Positions 29,230 through 37,006 of a stretch of DNA of 50,510 nucleotides are shown here, one piece after another (within the stretch, counting starts at the first letter, position 1; the number at the start of each line of letters is the position of its first letter). The notes under the pieces were generated by a model that was not told the DNA's origin, ran no database searches, and saw only the letters and a program-made list of their open reading frames with translations. A program made the translations under genes and the position numbers. The stretch comes from Sphingomonadaceae bacterium (GTDB lineage Bacteria; Pseudomonadota; Alphaproteobacteria; Sphingomonadales; Sphingomonadaceae), in NCBI GenBank assembly GCA_024236195.1, contig JACKKZ010000009.1, positions 1-50,510 of the forward strand. Reading direction: 5' to 3'.

Positions 29230-29381
29230 CGGCGTGAAACTTCCCGAAAAGAAACCAAAGTCGTAATAGCTTAGCAGATGCAACCGCAGCAAGTTGTAAA
29301 ATGCTGCAACTGCGAAATAGTTGACGGACGCCCGGCCGGGGCTTCGCATTCGCGGGCAAAGCGCATAGACGAGATCGGACC

Positions 29382-31445
29382 ATGCGCCCCGATATCCTCA
29401 ACCCCCTGTTTGCCGAAGTGGAGACGCTCGACGGTGTCGGGCCGAAGCTCAAGAAGCCGCTCGAAAAGCTCGGCCTCGCGCGGGTGAAGGACGTTGCCTA
29501 TCACTTGCCCGACCGCTTCGTAACGCGCCGTTCCATCGCCAATCTCGATGAAGGGGCGGAAGGCGAGCAGATCGTGGTGGCGCTGACCCCCATAGAACAT
29601 CGCTCCCCCCGGTCAGGGCGCGGGCCCTATCGCGTGCTGGCGCAGGACGAGATCGGCAATATCTGCGCGCTGACCTATTTCGGGCGCGCGTCCTATACGG
29701 CAAAGAAGCAACTCCCCGTGGGCGAGAAGCGTTGGGTGGCCGGGCGGCTCGACCGCTATGGCGACATGCTGCAGATCGTCCATCCGGACCATGTGATGAG
29801 CGAAAGCGGCGAGGGGCTGGGGCATCTGGTCGAGCCGGTTTACGGCCTGTCCGAAGGGCTGACCCAGCCCGGGTCGCCGGGCTGGCAGCGCAGGCGCTGG
29901 CGAAGCTGCCCGAACTGCCCGAATGGATCGAGCCGACGCAGCTGGATCGCGAACAATGGCCCAGCTGGCGCGACGCGCTGCACCTCGCGCACAAACATAC
30001 GCATGAGGCCGCGCGCGCGCGACCGGCTCGCCTATGACGAATTGCTCGCCAACAGCCTCGCGCTGATGCTGGTGCGCAGCGAGAACCGGCGGCGGCAGGG
30101 GCAGGCGCTCAAGGGCGACGGCAGATTGCGCGACCGGCTGCAATTGCCGTTCCCGCTGACGGGCGCACAAAGCCGATCCATTGCCGAGATTGAAGGCGAC
30201 ATGGCCCAGGAATCGCCCATGCTGCGGCTGCTGCAAGGCGATGTCGGCGCGGGCAAGACGGTGGTCGCGCTGGAGGCGATGCTGGTCGCTAATGAGGCAG
30301 GTGCGCAGGCGGCGCTGCTCGCCCCGACCGAAATCCTCGCCCGCCAGCATTTTGAGACGCTCCGCAAAATGGCCTCCCCCACCGGGGTGCAGGTCGCGCT
30401 GCTGACGGGCCGGGACAAGGGCCGGGCGCGCGAGAGCATCCTGATGGGGCTGCTCGATGGCAGTATCGACATTGTCGTGGGCACCCATGCGATCTTCCAG
30501 GACACGGTGAGCTATCGGAACCTCGCGCTGGTGGTGATTGACGAGCAACACCGCTTCGGCGTCGGCCAGCGGCTGATGCTCACGCAGAAGGGGCGCCGCG
30601 CGCCGCATGTGCTGGCGATGACCGCCACCCCGATCCCGCGCACGCTCACCCTCGCGCAATATGGCGAGATGGATGTCAGCAAACTCGACGAAATGCCCCC
30701 CGGCCGCCAGCCCATCGACACGCGCGTGGTCGCGCTGGAGCGGCTCGCCGAAGTGGTCGATGGCGTCGCGCGGCATATCGAGACCGGGCAGCAGGCCTAT
30801 TGGGTCTGCCCCATGGTCCGCGAAAGCGAAACGGACGACCTTGCCGCGGCAGAGCAGCGTTACGAGACGCTGAAGTTGCGCTTCGGCGGCGATGTGGTGC
30901 TGGTTCACGGCCAGCTTCGCCCGGAGGAGAAAGACGCCGCGATGGAACGCTTCGCCAGCGGGCAGGCGAAAGTGCTGGTGGCGACGACGGTGATCGAAGT
31001 CGGCGTGGACGTGCCCAACGCCACGCTGATGGTGATCGAAGCGGCAGAACGCTTCGGCCTCGCCCAGCTCCACCAGCTGCGCGGCCGGGTGGGGCGGGGG
31101 AGCGAGAAAAGCACCTGCCTGCTCCTGCGCGGGGATGCCCTGTCCGAAACCGGCAAACGCCGCCTGGCGCTGATGCGCGAAACGCAGGACGGCTTCCGCA
31201 TCGCCGAGGAAGACTTGGAACTACGCGGCGGCGGCGAATTGCTCGGCACCCGGCAGAGCGGGGACACGCCCTTCAACGTGGCGACACTGGAGCAGATCCA
31301 GAAACTCCTGCCCCTGGCCCATGACGACGCCCGCCTGCTGATGGAACGCGACGGCGGGCTGACCGGCGAACGAGGCGAAGCGGCGCGGGTGCTGCTGTAT
31401 TTGTTCGAGCGGGATTTCGGGGTGAAGACGCTTAGGGGTGGTTGA
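29382..31445 (+). CDS. recG: ATP-dependent DNA helicase RecG (internal segment out of frame)
   Basis: RecG remodels stalled forks and branched DNA. The 687-codon frame shows the wedge domain (YHLPDRFVTRRSI, VAGRLDRYGDMLQIVHPDHV), Walker A LLQGDVGAGKTVVALEAM, Walker B VVIDEQHRFGVGQR, TATPIPRTLTLAQYGEMDVS, VATTVIEVGVDVPNA and QLRGRVGRG, so the helicase is complete. Residues about 164-213 (nt 29872-30021) are read in the wrong frame: the adjacent frame gives the family-like RVAGLAAQALAKLPELPEW and DALHLAHKHTHEAARAR. One base appears to be missing in a CCC run near 29872 and one extra in the GCGCGC run near 30021. The two cancel, so the frame looks intact although about 50 residues are wrong. Confidence 0.93.
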   Translation: MRPDILNPLFAEVETLDGVGPKLKKPLEKLGLARVKDVAYHLPDRFVTRRSIANLDEGAEGEQIVVALTPIEHRSPRSGRGPYRVLAQDEIGNICALTYFGRASYTAKKQLPVGEKRWVAGRLDRYGDMLQIVHPDHVMSESGEGLGHLVEPVYGLSEGLTQPGSPGWQRRRWRSCPNCPNGSSRRSWIANNGPAGATRCTSRTNIRMRPRARDRLAYDELLANSLALMLVRSENRRRQGQALKGDGRLRDRLQLPFPLTGAQSRSIAEIEGDMAQESPMLRLLQGDVGAGKTVVALEAMLVANEAGAQAALLAPTEILARQHFETLRKMASPTGVQVALLTGRDKGRARESILMGLLDGSIDIVVGTHAIFQDTVSYRNLALVVIDEQHRFGVGQRLMLTQKGRRAPHVLAMTATPIPRTLTLAQYGEMDVSKLDEMPPGRQPIDTRVVALERLAEVVDGVARHIETGQQAYWVCPMVRESETDDLAAAEQRYETLKLRFGGDVVLVHGQLRPEEKDAAMERFASGQAKVLVATTVIEVGVDVPNATLMVIEAAERFGLAQLHQLRGRVGRGSEKSTCLLLRGDALSETGKRRLALMRETQDGFRIAEEDLELRGGGELLGTRQSGDTPFNVATLEQIQKLLPLAHDDARLLMERDGGLTGERGEAARVLLYLFERDFGVKTLRGG

Positions 31446-31540
31446 AGAGAAATTGCCAGTAGCTGCTACCACAAGATATATTTGGCAAATTCTTGCCTGT
31501 GGCCCAACGCTTTTGTGGCATAATTGATGGGAGGCTCGCT

Positions 31541-32473
31541 GTGAGGGTATTCGAACTTTTTTCCAAAAGGTTAAAAGATAAAGAGAAATCCGGCCAAGAC
31601 GACATTTATCAGTATGACGTCATCCCGGCTAACCTACGCGTACAGGTGAAGCAAATTGCGATTGACGCAATCGGAAGAGTTGGTTCTCTTGGCGATGGCT
31701 TTAGGACAGCAGATCAAGACAACAATCTTTGGTTTCAGATTGAAAAGACCTACCTCCGTGAAAAAGGCCTTGAAGGCATAGCAAAAGAAGATTTTGCAGG
31801 ATCTAGAGTGCTCGCATTTATGCGTGATTGTTCAACGCTTGACTGGTTGGACTTTCTTGAACTCATCGCCTTCGGAATAGGTTTGATGGCCAATGATGAG
31901 CACGGCTACGAGCGGCAGAAATGGCAAGTGTCGCTAGCAGGCCAAAATGCAATTGATGAAATTAACTACCGCTTCCGTGAGGCAGGTGTCGGCTATCAGA
32001 TCGAAAGTGAACAGGTTATTAGGATTGATAGCCAATATGTGCATGCAGAAGTGGTTAGGCCAGCTCTTTCGTTGCTCTCTGAGCAGGGGTTTGATGGGCC
32101 GCACCAAGAGTTTCTGACAGCGCACCAGCATTATCGGGTCGGTGAAAATCGGCAAGCGGTCGCTATGGCAGCCAATGCTGTCGAGAGTACCCTTAAGGGT
32201 ATTTTCGATCAGAAGGGTTGGGCTTATCAAAAAGGTTCCCGAATTAGCGATCTAGTCAAGGTTGCTCGTTCGAACAACCTTTGGCCTGACTATCTTGATG
32301 CAAGTTTTGATCAGCTAGCAGCGACCTTGCAAAGTGGCCTGCCCAAAATCAGGGATAATGATGCTTCGCACGGGCAAGGCGCGAAGCCGAAAAAAGTGCC
32401 AGATTATATTGCAGCCTATGCCCTTCATCTCGCCGCTAGCAAAATCGTGTTTATTGTTGAGGCCGCTAAGTAG
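31541..32473 (+). CDS. AbiJ-like abortive-infection protein (STM4504/CBY_0614 family), HEPN C-terminus
   Basis: The 310-residue protein has the AbiJ N-terminal type start (FELFSKRLKDKEK...DIYQYDVIPANLRVQV). The C-terminal region AVAMAANAVESTLKGIFDQKG...LQSGLPKIRDNDASHGQG carries an R-x5-H motif (about Arg271 and His277), the HEPN RNase signature, followed by AYALHLAASKIVFIV. Relatives of this family have been linked to phage-triggered abortive infection, probably through RNA cleavage; the activity here is inferred. The GTG start is supported by an excellent GGGAGG site six bases upstream. The gene is visibly more A/T-rich than its neighbours, stands alone between recG and a repeat-rich spacer, and has no partner gene. 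All of this fits horizontal acquisition. Confidence 0.8.
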   Translation: MRVFELFSKRLKDKEKSGQDDIYQYDVIPANLRVQVKQIAIDAIGRVGSLGDGFRTADQDNNLWFQIEKTYLREKGLEGIAKEDFAGSRVLAFMRDCSTLDWLDFLELIAFGIGLMANDEHGYERQKWQVSLAGQNAIDEINYRFREAGVGYQIESEQVIRIDSQYVHAEVVRPALSLLSEQGFDGPHQEFLTAHQHYRVGENRQAVAMAANAVESTLKGIFDQKGWAYQKGSRISDLVKVARSNNLWPDYLDASFDQLAATLQSGLPKIRDNDASHGQGAKPKKVPDYIAAYALHLAASKIVFIVEAAK

Positions 32474-32668
32474 GTCTGATGGCCGGATTTCATCCAATTT
32501 CATTTCCCTCTCCATCTCAAATCCCGCTCGTTCTTGGATTGACTGCGTGCTGGGTACACGCGCTAACTTGCTCCCGTAGGAGCAACACTCCGCGCCCTCT
32601 GCGTGAAACAATTGCGCCAATGCCAGTGGTGTAGCGCAGGTCTACCGGGGCAGCGCTGGATTGGTTCA

Positions 32669-32692
32669 CGCAAAGGCGCAAAGGCGCAAAGG
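32669..32692. repeat. 8-bp tandem repeat, three copies
   Basis: Three perfect head-to-tail copies of CGCAAAGG, followed by a degenerate fourth (CACGAAGT). A short variable-number-type repeat. Confidence 0.85.
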
Positions 32693-32728
32693 CACGAAGT
32701 GGGGGCGGGATGTTCATTTCGCCACCTT

Positions 32729-32886
32729 CGTCGCCCCGTGCTTGACACGGGGCAAGGCTCTTCTTCCGCACAACCACTGCGACCGGAGGATAGTCCACTA
32801 ACGAACCCCAAGTCCTGATTTATTCCCCAAACCCGCGAAACGTCTCCCCCAGGAAATCCAAGCCCCGTGTCAAGCACGGGGCGACG
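32729..32886. repeat. Inverted pair of 25-nt palindromic units
   Basis: CGTCGCCCCGTGCTTGACAC plus GGGGC at 32729-32753 is repeated exactly in reverse complement at 32862-32886. Each unit contains CCCCGTG...CACGGGG with a 5-nt loop. The paired, inverted arrangement is like a REP/BIME doublet. Confidence 0.85.
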
Positions 32887-33104
32887 GATAGGTTTGGTGA
32901 AGGGCGTACTTTCCTACTTGTCGGCAACGGGGGTAGGGTGCCGGAATGCTGCTCGCCGCATCCACCCCGGATTTTCCTCCCATTGGACTGTGTTCCATGT
33001 GTTCCATCTCCAACAAGCCGGTCATTGGAACAGACCCCCTCGCAATCCGTTCGGACGGTGCTATATCGTAAGCATCACATACTAATCCGGCAGAGAGGAA
33101 CACC

Positions 33105-34451
33105 ATGTCCACCAGCACCCAGACCGCCGCGGATATTGCCGCAGACATCGCCCGCGTCTTCGAGTTGCAGAAGGCCCACCAATGGGATGTGAAGGCCAGC
33201 AGCGCCGAGGTCCGCAAGGAGAAGCTCGCCCGACTGAAGGCTGCGGTCGAAGCGCATGCGGATGACATCGTCGCCGCCGTGCTGGAAGATACGCGCAAGC
33301 CCGAAGGCGAAATCCGTGTTACCGAAGTGATGAACATTATCGGGAACATCCAACGCAATATCGACAATCTCGATGAGTGGATGAAGCCGACCGAAGTGCC
33401 GACCTCCATGAACCCCGATGACAAGGCGCAGATCCGCTATGAAGCGCGCGGCGTGTGCCTGATCCTCGGTCCGTGGAACTTCCCGCTCGGGCTGGTGTTC
33501 GGTCCGCTGGCGGCGGCGGTTGCTGCCGGCAATTGCTGCATCCTCAAGCTGACCGACCTGTGCCCGGCGACGGCGAAGATCGCCAAGGTGATTGTCGAGG
33601 AAGTGTTCGACGAGCGCGAAGTCGCCGTGTTTGAAGGCGATGTGAGCGTGGCGGAGGCGCTGCTCGACCTGCCGTTCAACCACATCTTCTTCACCGGTAG
33701 CACCCGCGTTGGCCAGATCGTGATGGCAGCCGCTGCCAGGCACCTCGCCAGCGTGACGCTGGAACTGGGTGGCAAGTCGCCGGTGATCGTGGATCAGGAT
33801 GCCGATGTTGGTGCGGTTGCCGCAGCGCTGGCCAATGCCAAGCAGTTCAATGGCGGCCAGGCCTGCATCTGCCCCGACTATGTCTTCATCCCCGAAGACA
33901 AGCAGGATGCGCTGGTCGAAGGTTTCAAGGCCAATGTGCAGGCGAACCTCTATGTCGATGGCCAGATCAACAAGCAGGGCATCGCCCAGATCGTCAACAA
34001 GCGGAACTTCGACCGGGTGAAGGCGCTGTTCGATGATGCCGTGGCGCAAGGCGCGACCGTGGCCGCAGGCGGCATACTGGAGGAGGACGACCTCACCATC
34101 CACCCGACCATGCTAACCGGCGTGACCCCGCAGATGAAGATCATGCAGGAAGAGATTTTCGCCCCGCTGCTGCCGGTGATGACTTACGACAATCTCGATC
34201 AGGTGATCGAGTATATCGACGAGCGCGACAAGCCGCTGGCGCTCTACATGTTCACTGGAAGCGAGGAAAATCGTGACAAGGTGCTAAACCGGACTTCGTC
34301 AGGCGGCACGACCATCAATGGCGTGTTCTCGCACTATCTCGAAAACAACCTGCCCTTTGGCGGGGTGAATGGTAGCGGCATGGGTAGTTATCACGGCTAT
34401 TTCGGCTTCAAGGCATTCAGCCACGAGCGGGCGGTTTACCTGCATCAATAA
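33105..34451 (+). CDS. Aldehyde dehydrogenase, class 3 / coniferyl-aldehyde-dehydrogenase-like
   Basis: NAD(P)-dependent oxidation of an aldehyde to an acid. The 448-residue size, without the extra N-terminal part of 490-residue enzymes, is typical of class 3-like ALDHs, including coniferyl aldehyde dehydrogenases. Visible motifs are ILGPWNFPLGLVFGPL (cofactor-binding Asn/Pro), FFTGSTRVGQIV (the GSTxVG loop), LELGGKSPVIV (general-base Glu), NGGQACICPDYVF (nucleophile Cys about residue 254), QEEIFAPLLPVM and LPFGGVNGSGMGSYHG. GAGAGGAACACC precedes the ATG as ribosome site. It stands alone and the substrate cannot be told from context. Confidence 0.92.
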   Translation: MSTSTQTAADIAADIARVFELQKAHQWDVKASSAEVRKEKLARLKAAVEAHADDIVAAVLEDTRKPEGEIRVTEVMNIIGNIQRNIDNLDEWMKPTEVPTSMNPDDKAQIRYEARGVCLILGPWNFPLGLVFGPLAAAVAAGNCCILKLTDLCPATAKIAKVIVEEVFDEREVAVFEGDVSVAEALLDLPFNHIFFTGSTRVGQIVMAAAARHLASVTLELGGKSPVIVDQDADVGAVAAALANAKQFNGGQACICPDYVFIPEDKQDALVEGFKANVQANLYVDGQINKQGIAQIVNKRNFDRVKALFDDAVAQGATVAAGGILEEDDLTIHPTMLTGVTPQMKIMQEEIFAPLLPVMTYDNLDQVIEYIDERDKPLALYMFTGSEENRDKVLNRTSSGGTTINGVFSHYLENNLPFGGVNGSGMGSYHGYFGFKAFSHERAVYLHQ

Positions 34452-34460
34452 GTGACTCCA

Positions 34461-34596
34461 GCCCCTCCTCCTTTAGGGGAGGGGCAACGAGACTTGGTGA
34501 CTTGTCGCCTAGTCGCAGTGGGGTGGGGGAGCGAGGCATGTGCTGAGCTTTCCGACAGCCCCCTCCCCAAACCCCTCCCCTGAAGGGGAGGGGCTT
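34461..34596. repeat. Intergenic palindromic element, family I, copy B
   Basis: About 136 nt: a 5' hairpin (GCCCCTCC...GGAGGGGC), the shared spacer start AACGAGACTTGGTGACTTGT with CCTAGTCGCAGT, a variable part, and a 3' hairpin (CCCCTCCCC-TGAA-GGGGAGGGG). It closely matches 16638-16769 and lies, like that copy, between convergent genes. Confidence 0.88.
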
Positions 34597-34601
34597 AGAT
34601 C

Positions 34602-35060
34602 TTAGCTGAGTTTGACGACAAGGTGCCGCGCAGCTTCCGAAACGTCCCGCCAGGTCGTTTGGAAGCCCGCTGCATCGCCGTAATAGGGATCGGCCACGGC
34701 CTGCCCTTCGCGGCCCGGCACAAGGTCGAGCAGCAGGGCGATCTCGGCGGTGGCGTCGGATGGCGCGCGGTGGCGGATATTGGCGAAATTGTCCTCATCC
34801 AGCGCGAAGATGTGGGTGAAGCGAGAATAGTCCGCAGGTTCGATCTGCCGAGCGCGGTAATGCCCGATATCGACGCCGTGATAGGCGGCCGTCGCAACCG
34901 CACGGCGGTCTGGCGGTTTGCCGACATGATAGGCAGCGGTGCCGGCGGAATCGGCATGCACGTCCAGCCCGGCACGCTCCGCTTCATGGCGGAACGCCGC
35001 CTCCGCCAGCGGCGATCGGCAGATATTGCCGAGACAGACAAAGAGGACCGAGGGAGTCAC
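34602..35060 (-). CDS. Low-molecular-weight protein-tyrosine phosphatase
   Basis: Removes phosphate from tyrosine or related phospho-substrates. The 152-residue protein has the active-site loop at the very N-terminus, VLFVCLGNICRSPLAE (CX5R, Cys9 to Arg15, with the second Cys14 typical of redox-regulated members), and the general-acid motif in AVADPYYGDAAGF. It starts at a GTG overlapping the stop of the upstream CmcJ-like gene (GTGA), so the pair is co-translated. Target unknown; no exopolysaccharide genes or tyrosine kinase are nearby. Confidence 0.93.
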   Translation of the reverse strand: MTPSVLFVCLGNICRSPLAEAAFRHEAERAGLDVHADSAGTAAYHVGKPPDRRAVATAAYHGVDIGHYRARQIEPADYSRFTHIFALDEDNFANIRHRAPSDATAEIALLLDLVPGREGQAVADPYYGDAAGFQTTWRDVSEAARHLVVKLS

Positions 35061-35890
35061 GCGTACCAGTAACAGATCGTCCGCATCTCCACGCTGGCGC
35101 GCGGGGTCGCCTCAGGGCCGACGGTCGGGTCGGTAAAGGCGGTGTGCGGGACGTAGCGGGCCTTGTCCTTGTCGGTATCCCAGCGCTTGAACACCAGCAC
35201 TTCCTCCGGCGTCATGCCAGAGAAGTAATACCAGCGATGGCGCGGGCTGAAGCGGAAGTTCATCGAAGGGAGCTTCCATGTCACCTTGCCATCGACGTCA
35301 AAATCCGCGCTGGCTTCGATCACGTCTTCATCACGTACAGTCTGCGCGTCACAGATGGTCAGCGGGACATCGACTGACGGGCCGGAGAAAGCGCGCCAGA
35401 TATTGTAATGGGCACAGCGCTTCCAGTCGCGTTCCGGCTCAGGATTGGTTGCGCTGCATTGCTCGATCGCGGCGGAGAAATAGCTGTCCGAATGAACCAG
35501 CCGCGCGGCATAGCTGTTGTGCCGCGTACCCGCTTCGCTCGAACGCTCACCCCAACGCAGGATGGGTGGCCCGGCGATCACCACCGCGTCACAGCCGGTA
35601 AGCTGTTTGATGAAGGCTTCGATTTCGAGCGGATGGACCGATCCGGCCTGCTGCTCGTCGCGCCAGTCGGTGACGGCGCTGGGCATGGAGAACAGCTCGA
35701 ACCCGTTGACGTCCAGCTGTGGTGCCTGCTCCAGAGTGCGGGCATCGGTGATCGGCAGCACATGCGCTTCCTTCACCACTGTATCGAGGCTGAGGTCATT
35801 GGCGTGGAAGCTTTCCACCTTGCCCGTATCGACCGAATAGAACAGTTCGCCTTCCACCGTGCGGGGGGCTGTACCTGCCTGCGTCATCAT
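35057..35890 (-). CDS. CmcJ/NvfI-family putative oxidoreductase
   Basis: The 277-residue protein matches the CmcJ / AsaB / gibberellin GA4-desaturase-like group. Characteristic blocks are LVHSDSYFSAAI, YNIWRAFSGPSVDVPLTICDA and RHRWYYFSGMTPEEVLVFKRWD. The His-x-Asp of VHSD plus the later histidines in the RHRW region may form an Fe(II)/2-oxoglutarate-type site, as proposed for this group; the chemistry here is inference. An AAGGAG ribosome site precedes the ATG-ATG start. It overlaps and presumably is co-expressed with the phosphatase gene. No other secondary-metabolism genes are near, so the substrate is unknown. Confidence 0.82.
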   Translation of the reverse strand: MMTQAGTAPRTVEGELFYSVDTGKVESFHANDLSLDTVVKEAHVLPITDARTLEQAPQLDVNGFELFSMPSAVTDWRDEQQAGSVHPLEIEAFIKQLTGCDAVVIAGPPILRWGERSSEAGTRHNSYAARLVHSDSYFSAAIEQCSATNPEPERDWKRCAHYNIWRAFSGPSVDVPLTICDAQTVRDEDVIEASADFDVDGKVTWKLPSMNFRFSPRHRWYYFSGMTPEEVLVFKRWDTDKDKARYVPHTAFTDPTVGPEATPRASVEMRTICYWYA

Positions 35891-35940
35891 CCGCTCTCCT
35901 TAACGGGTGTTATGATCCGCGCGGGGAGTGCTGGCAAGGA

Positions 35941-36744
35941 TCAATCCCCGGCTTCAAGCTCGGCAATCTTCGCCAGCAGCATCGCCCGCGAAATCTCCCC
36001 GACATGTGTTTCCACGACTTGTCCCTCGGCATTGACGAACAGGGTCGTGGGCAAGGCAGTGCTGCCAATCGCATGTGAAATGCTGCCCTGCTGGTCCAGC
36101 CTGATCCCGGCGTGGGAGACGCCTTGCTGGCGCAAATAGCGGGAGACAGTGCCGCTTTCCTCGCCCTGGTTGACCAGCAGCACAGGGATATCCGCCTCGG
36201 CAGCGGTTTCGACCAGCATTGGCAGCTCCCGCCGACAAGGCGCGCACCATGTGGCCCAGAGGTTGATCACCATCGGCTTGCCGGTGAGAGCGGTGGGCTG
36301 CTCCACGCTCCCATCCATCAGTACCAATTCCGGCAGGGTTGGCAGTTTGTAGGGGGAGGGGCGTAGCAAGCTCCAGCCGGTGAACCAAAGGGCCAGCACC
36401 AGTCCGAGAACGCCTATACCTTTGAGCATCGCCGCGCGCGGCTTCATCCGCCAGGCGATGATCGCAGCTGCAGTGATGGCGCCCGCCCACAGGCTGAACC
36501 CGCCTTGCCAGAAGGCGAAGGCCGACCACCAGTCACGCGCAAAGGCATCAAGGTGCTGCAGCACAAAGCCGATCCGTGCGGCGACAAGACCGCCCACCAG
36601 CGCCAGCCCGTTCGCGGCTCGTGCCTCTTTGCCAGCGCGCGCAACCACACGGTCCATCAGCGTGATAAAGACCAGCACCAGCGCCACCGCCAGCAGCCGG
36701 TCTGTTGCCATGGCCAGCGGCCCGATATTCACAACACCTTGCAT
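35941..36744 (-). CDS. TlpA-type membrane thioredoxin with N-terminal multi-helix domain
   Basis: A 267-residue thiol-disulfide protein. The N-terminal 130 residues hold about four membrane helices (LLAVALVLVFITLM, GLALVGGLVAARIGFVL, FSLWAGAITAAAIIAW, GIGVLGLVLALWFTGWSLL) in an arrangement resembling the N-terminal part of prolipoprotein diacylglyceryl transferase. A periplasmic TlpA-like thioredoxin domain follows, with INLWATWCAPCRRELPML (C-x2-C) and the cis-Pro region GSTALPTTLFVN. It probably reduces or isomerises disulfides in envelope proteins or acts in cytochrome maturation. It stands alone upstream of the CmcJ-like gene with 50 nt between. The start is the outer ATG; a second ATG (MATDRL) is possible. 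Confidence 0.87.
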   Translation of the reverse strand: MQGVVNIGPLAMATDRLLAVALVLVFITLMDRVVARAGKEARAANGLALVGGLVAARIGFVLQHLDAFARDWWSAFAFWQGGFSLWAGAITAAAIIAWRMKPRAAMLKGIGVLGLVLALWFTGWSLLRPSPYKLPTLPELVLMDGSVEQPTALTGKPMVINLWATWCAPCRRELPMLVETAAEADIPVLLVNQGEESGTVSRYLRQQGVSHAGIRLDQQGSISHAIGSTALPTTLFVNAEGQVVETHVGEISRAMLLAKIAELEAGD

Positions 36745-36818
36745 GGTGAGCAGCCATGCCGGGCGGACACTTGTGCATCAAGTGCCGCGTGAAGATCCAG
36801 TGTTGGTGAAAAGCAAAA

Positions 36819-36895
36819 TGGTCGGGGAGAGAGGATTCGAACCTCCGGCCCCTGCCTCCCGAAGACAGTGCTCTACCAGGCTGAGCTACTCCCCG
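36819..36895 (-). tRNA. tRNA-Pro (anticodon CGG)
   Basis: A complete 77-nt cloverleaf on the minus strand, with the acceptor CGGGGAG paired to CTCCCCG, D-arm AGCTCAGCCTGGTAGAGC, anticodon loop TTCGGGA on the stem CTGTC/GGCAG, T-loop GGTTCGAATCC and encoded ACCA. Decodes CCG. Confidence 0.97.
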
Positions 36896-37006
36896 ACCGT
36901 GTCGGTCCCGCGGTGCAAGGTTGCCACGCGGGTCGAGGCAAGGCGCGCCCTATAGGCAGGTGAGGGCGGGGTGGCAAGCAGGCAAATGCAGGTCTAGGGA
37001 CTTTGT

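Larger units (their letters stand above)
32474..33104. other. Repeat-bearing intergenic region downstream of the AbiJ-like gene
   Basis: About 630 nt with no supported gene. It holds three copies of CGCAAAGG (32669-32692), a perfect 25-nt inverted repeat with arms 109 nt apart (32729-32753 and 32862-32886), each arm itself a hairpin, and the upstream region of the aldehyde dehydrogenase gene. Open frames here are short and have no codon pattern or motif I trust. Confidence 0.7.

Noticed and set aside
32669..32692. CRISPR-like array
   Set aside because: The repeats are 8 bp with no spacers and no cas gene is present; it is a simple tandem repeat.
32510..33085. Short open frames in the spacer between the AbiJ-like gene and the ALDH gene
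   Set aside because: They overlap the repeats, lack ribosome sites and show no coding pattern.
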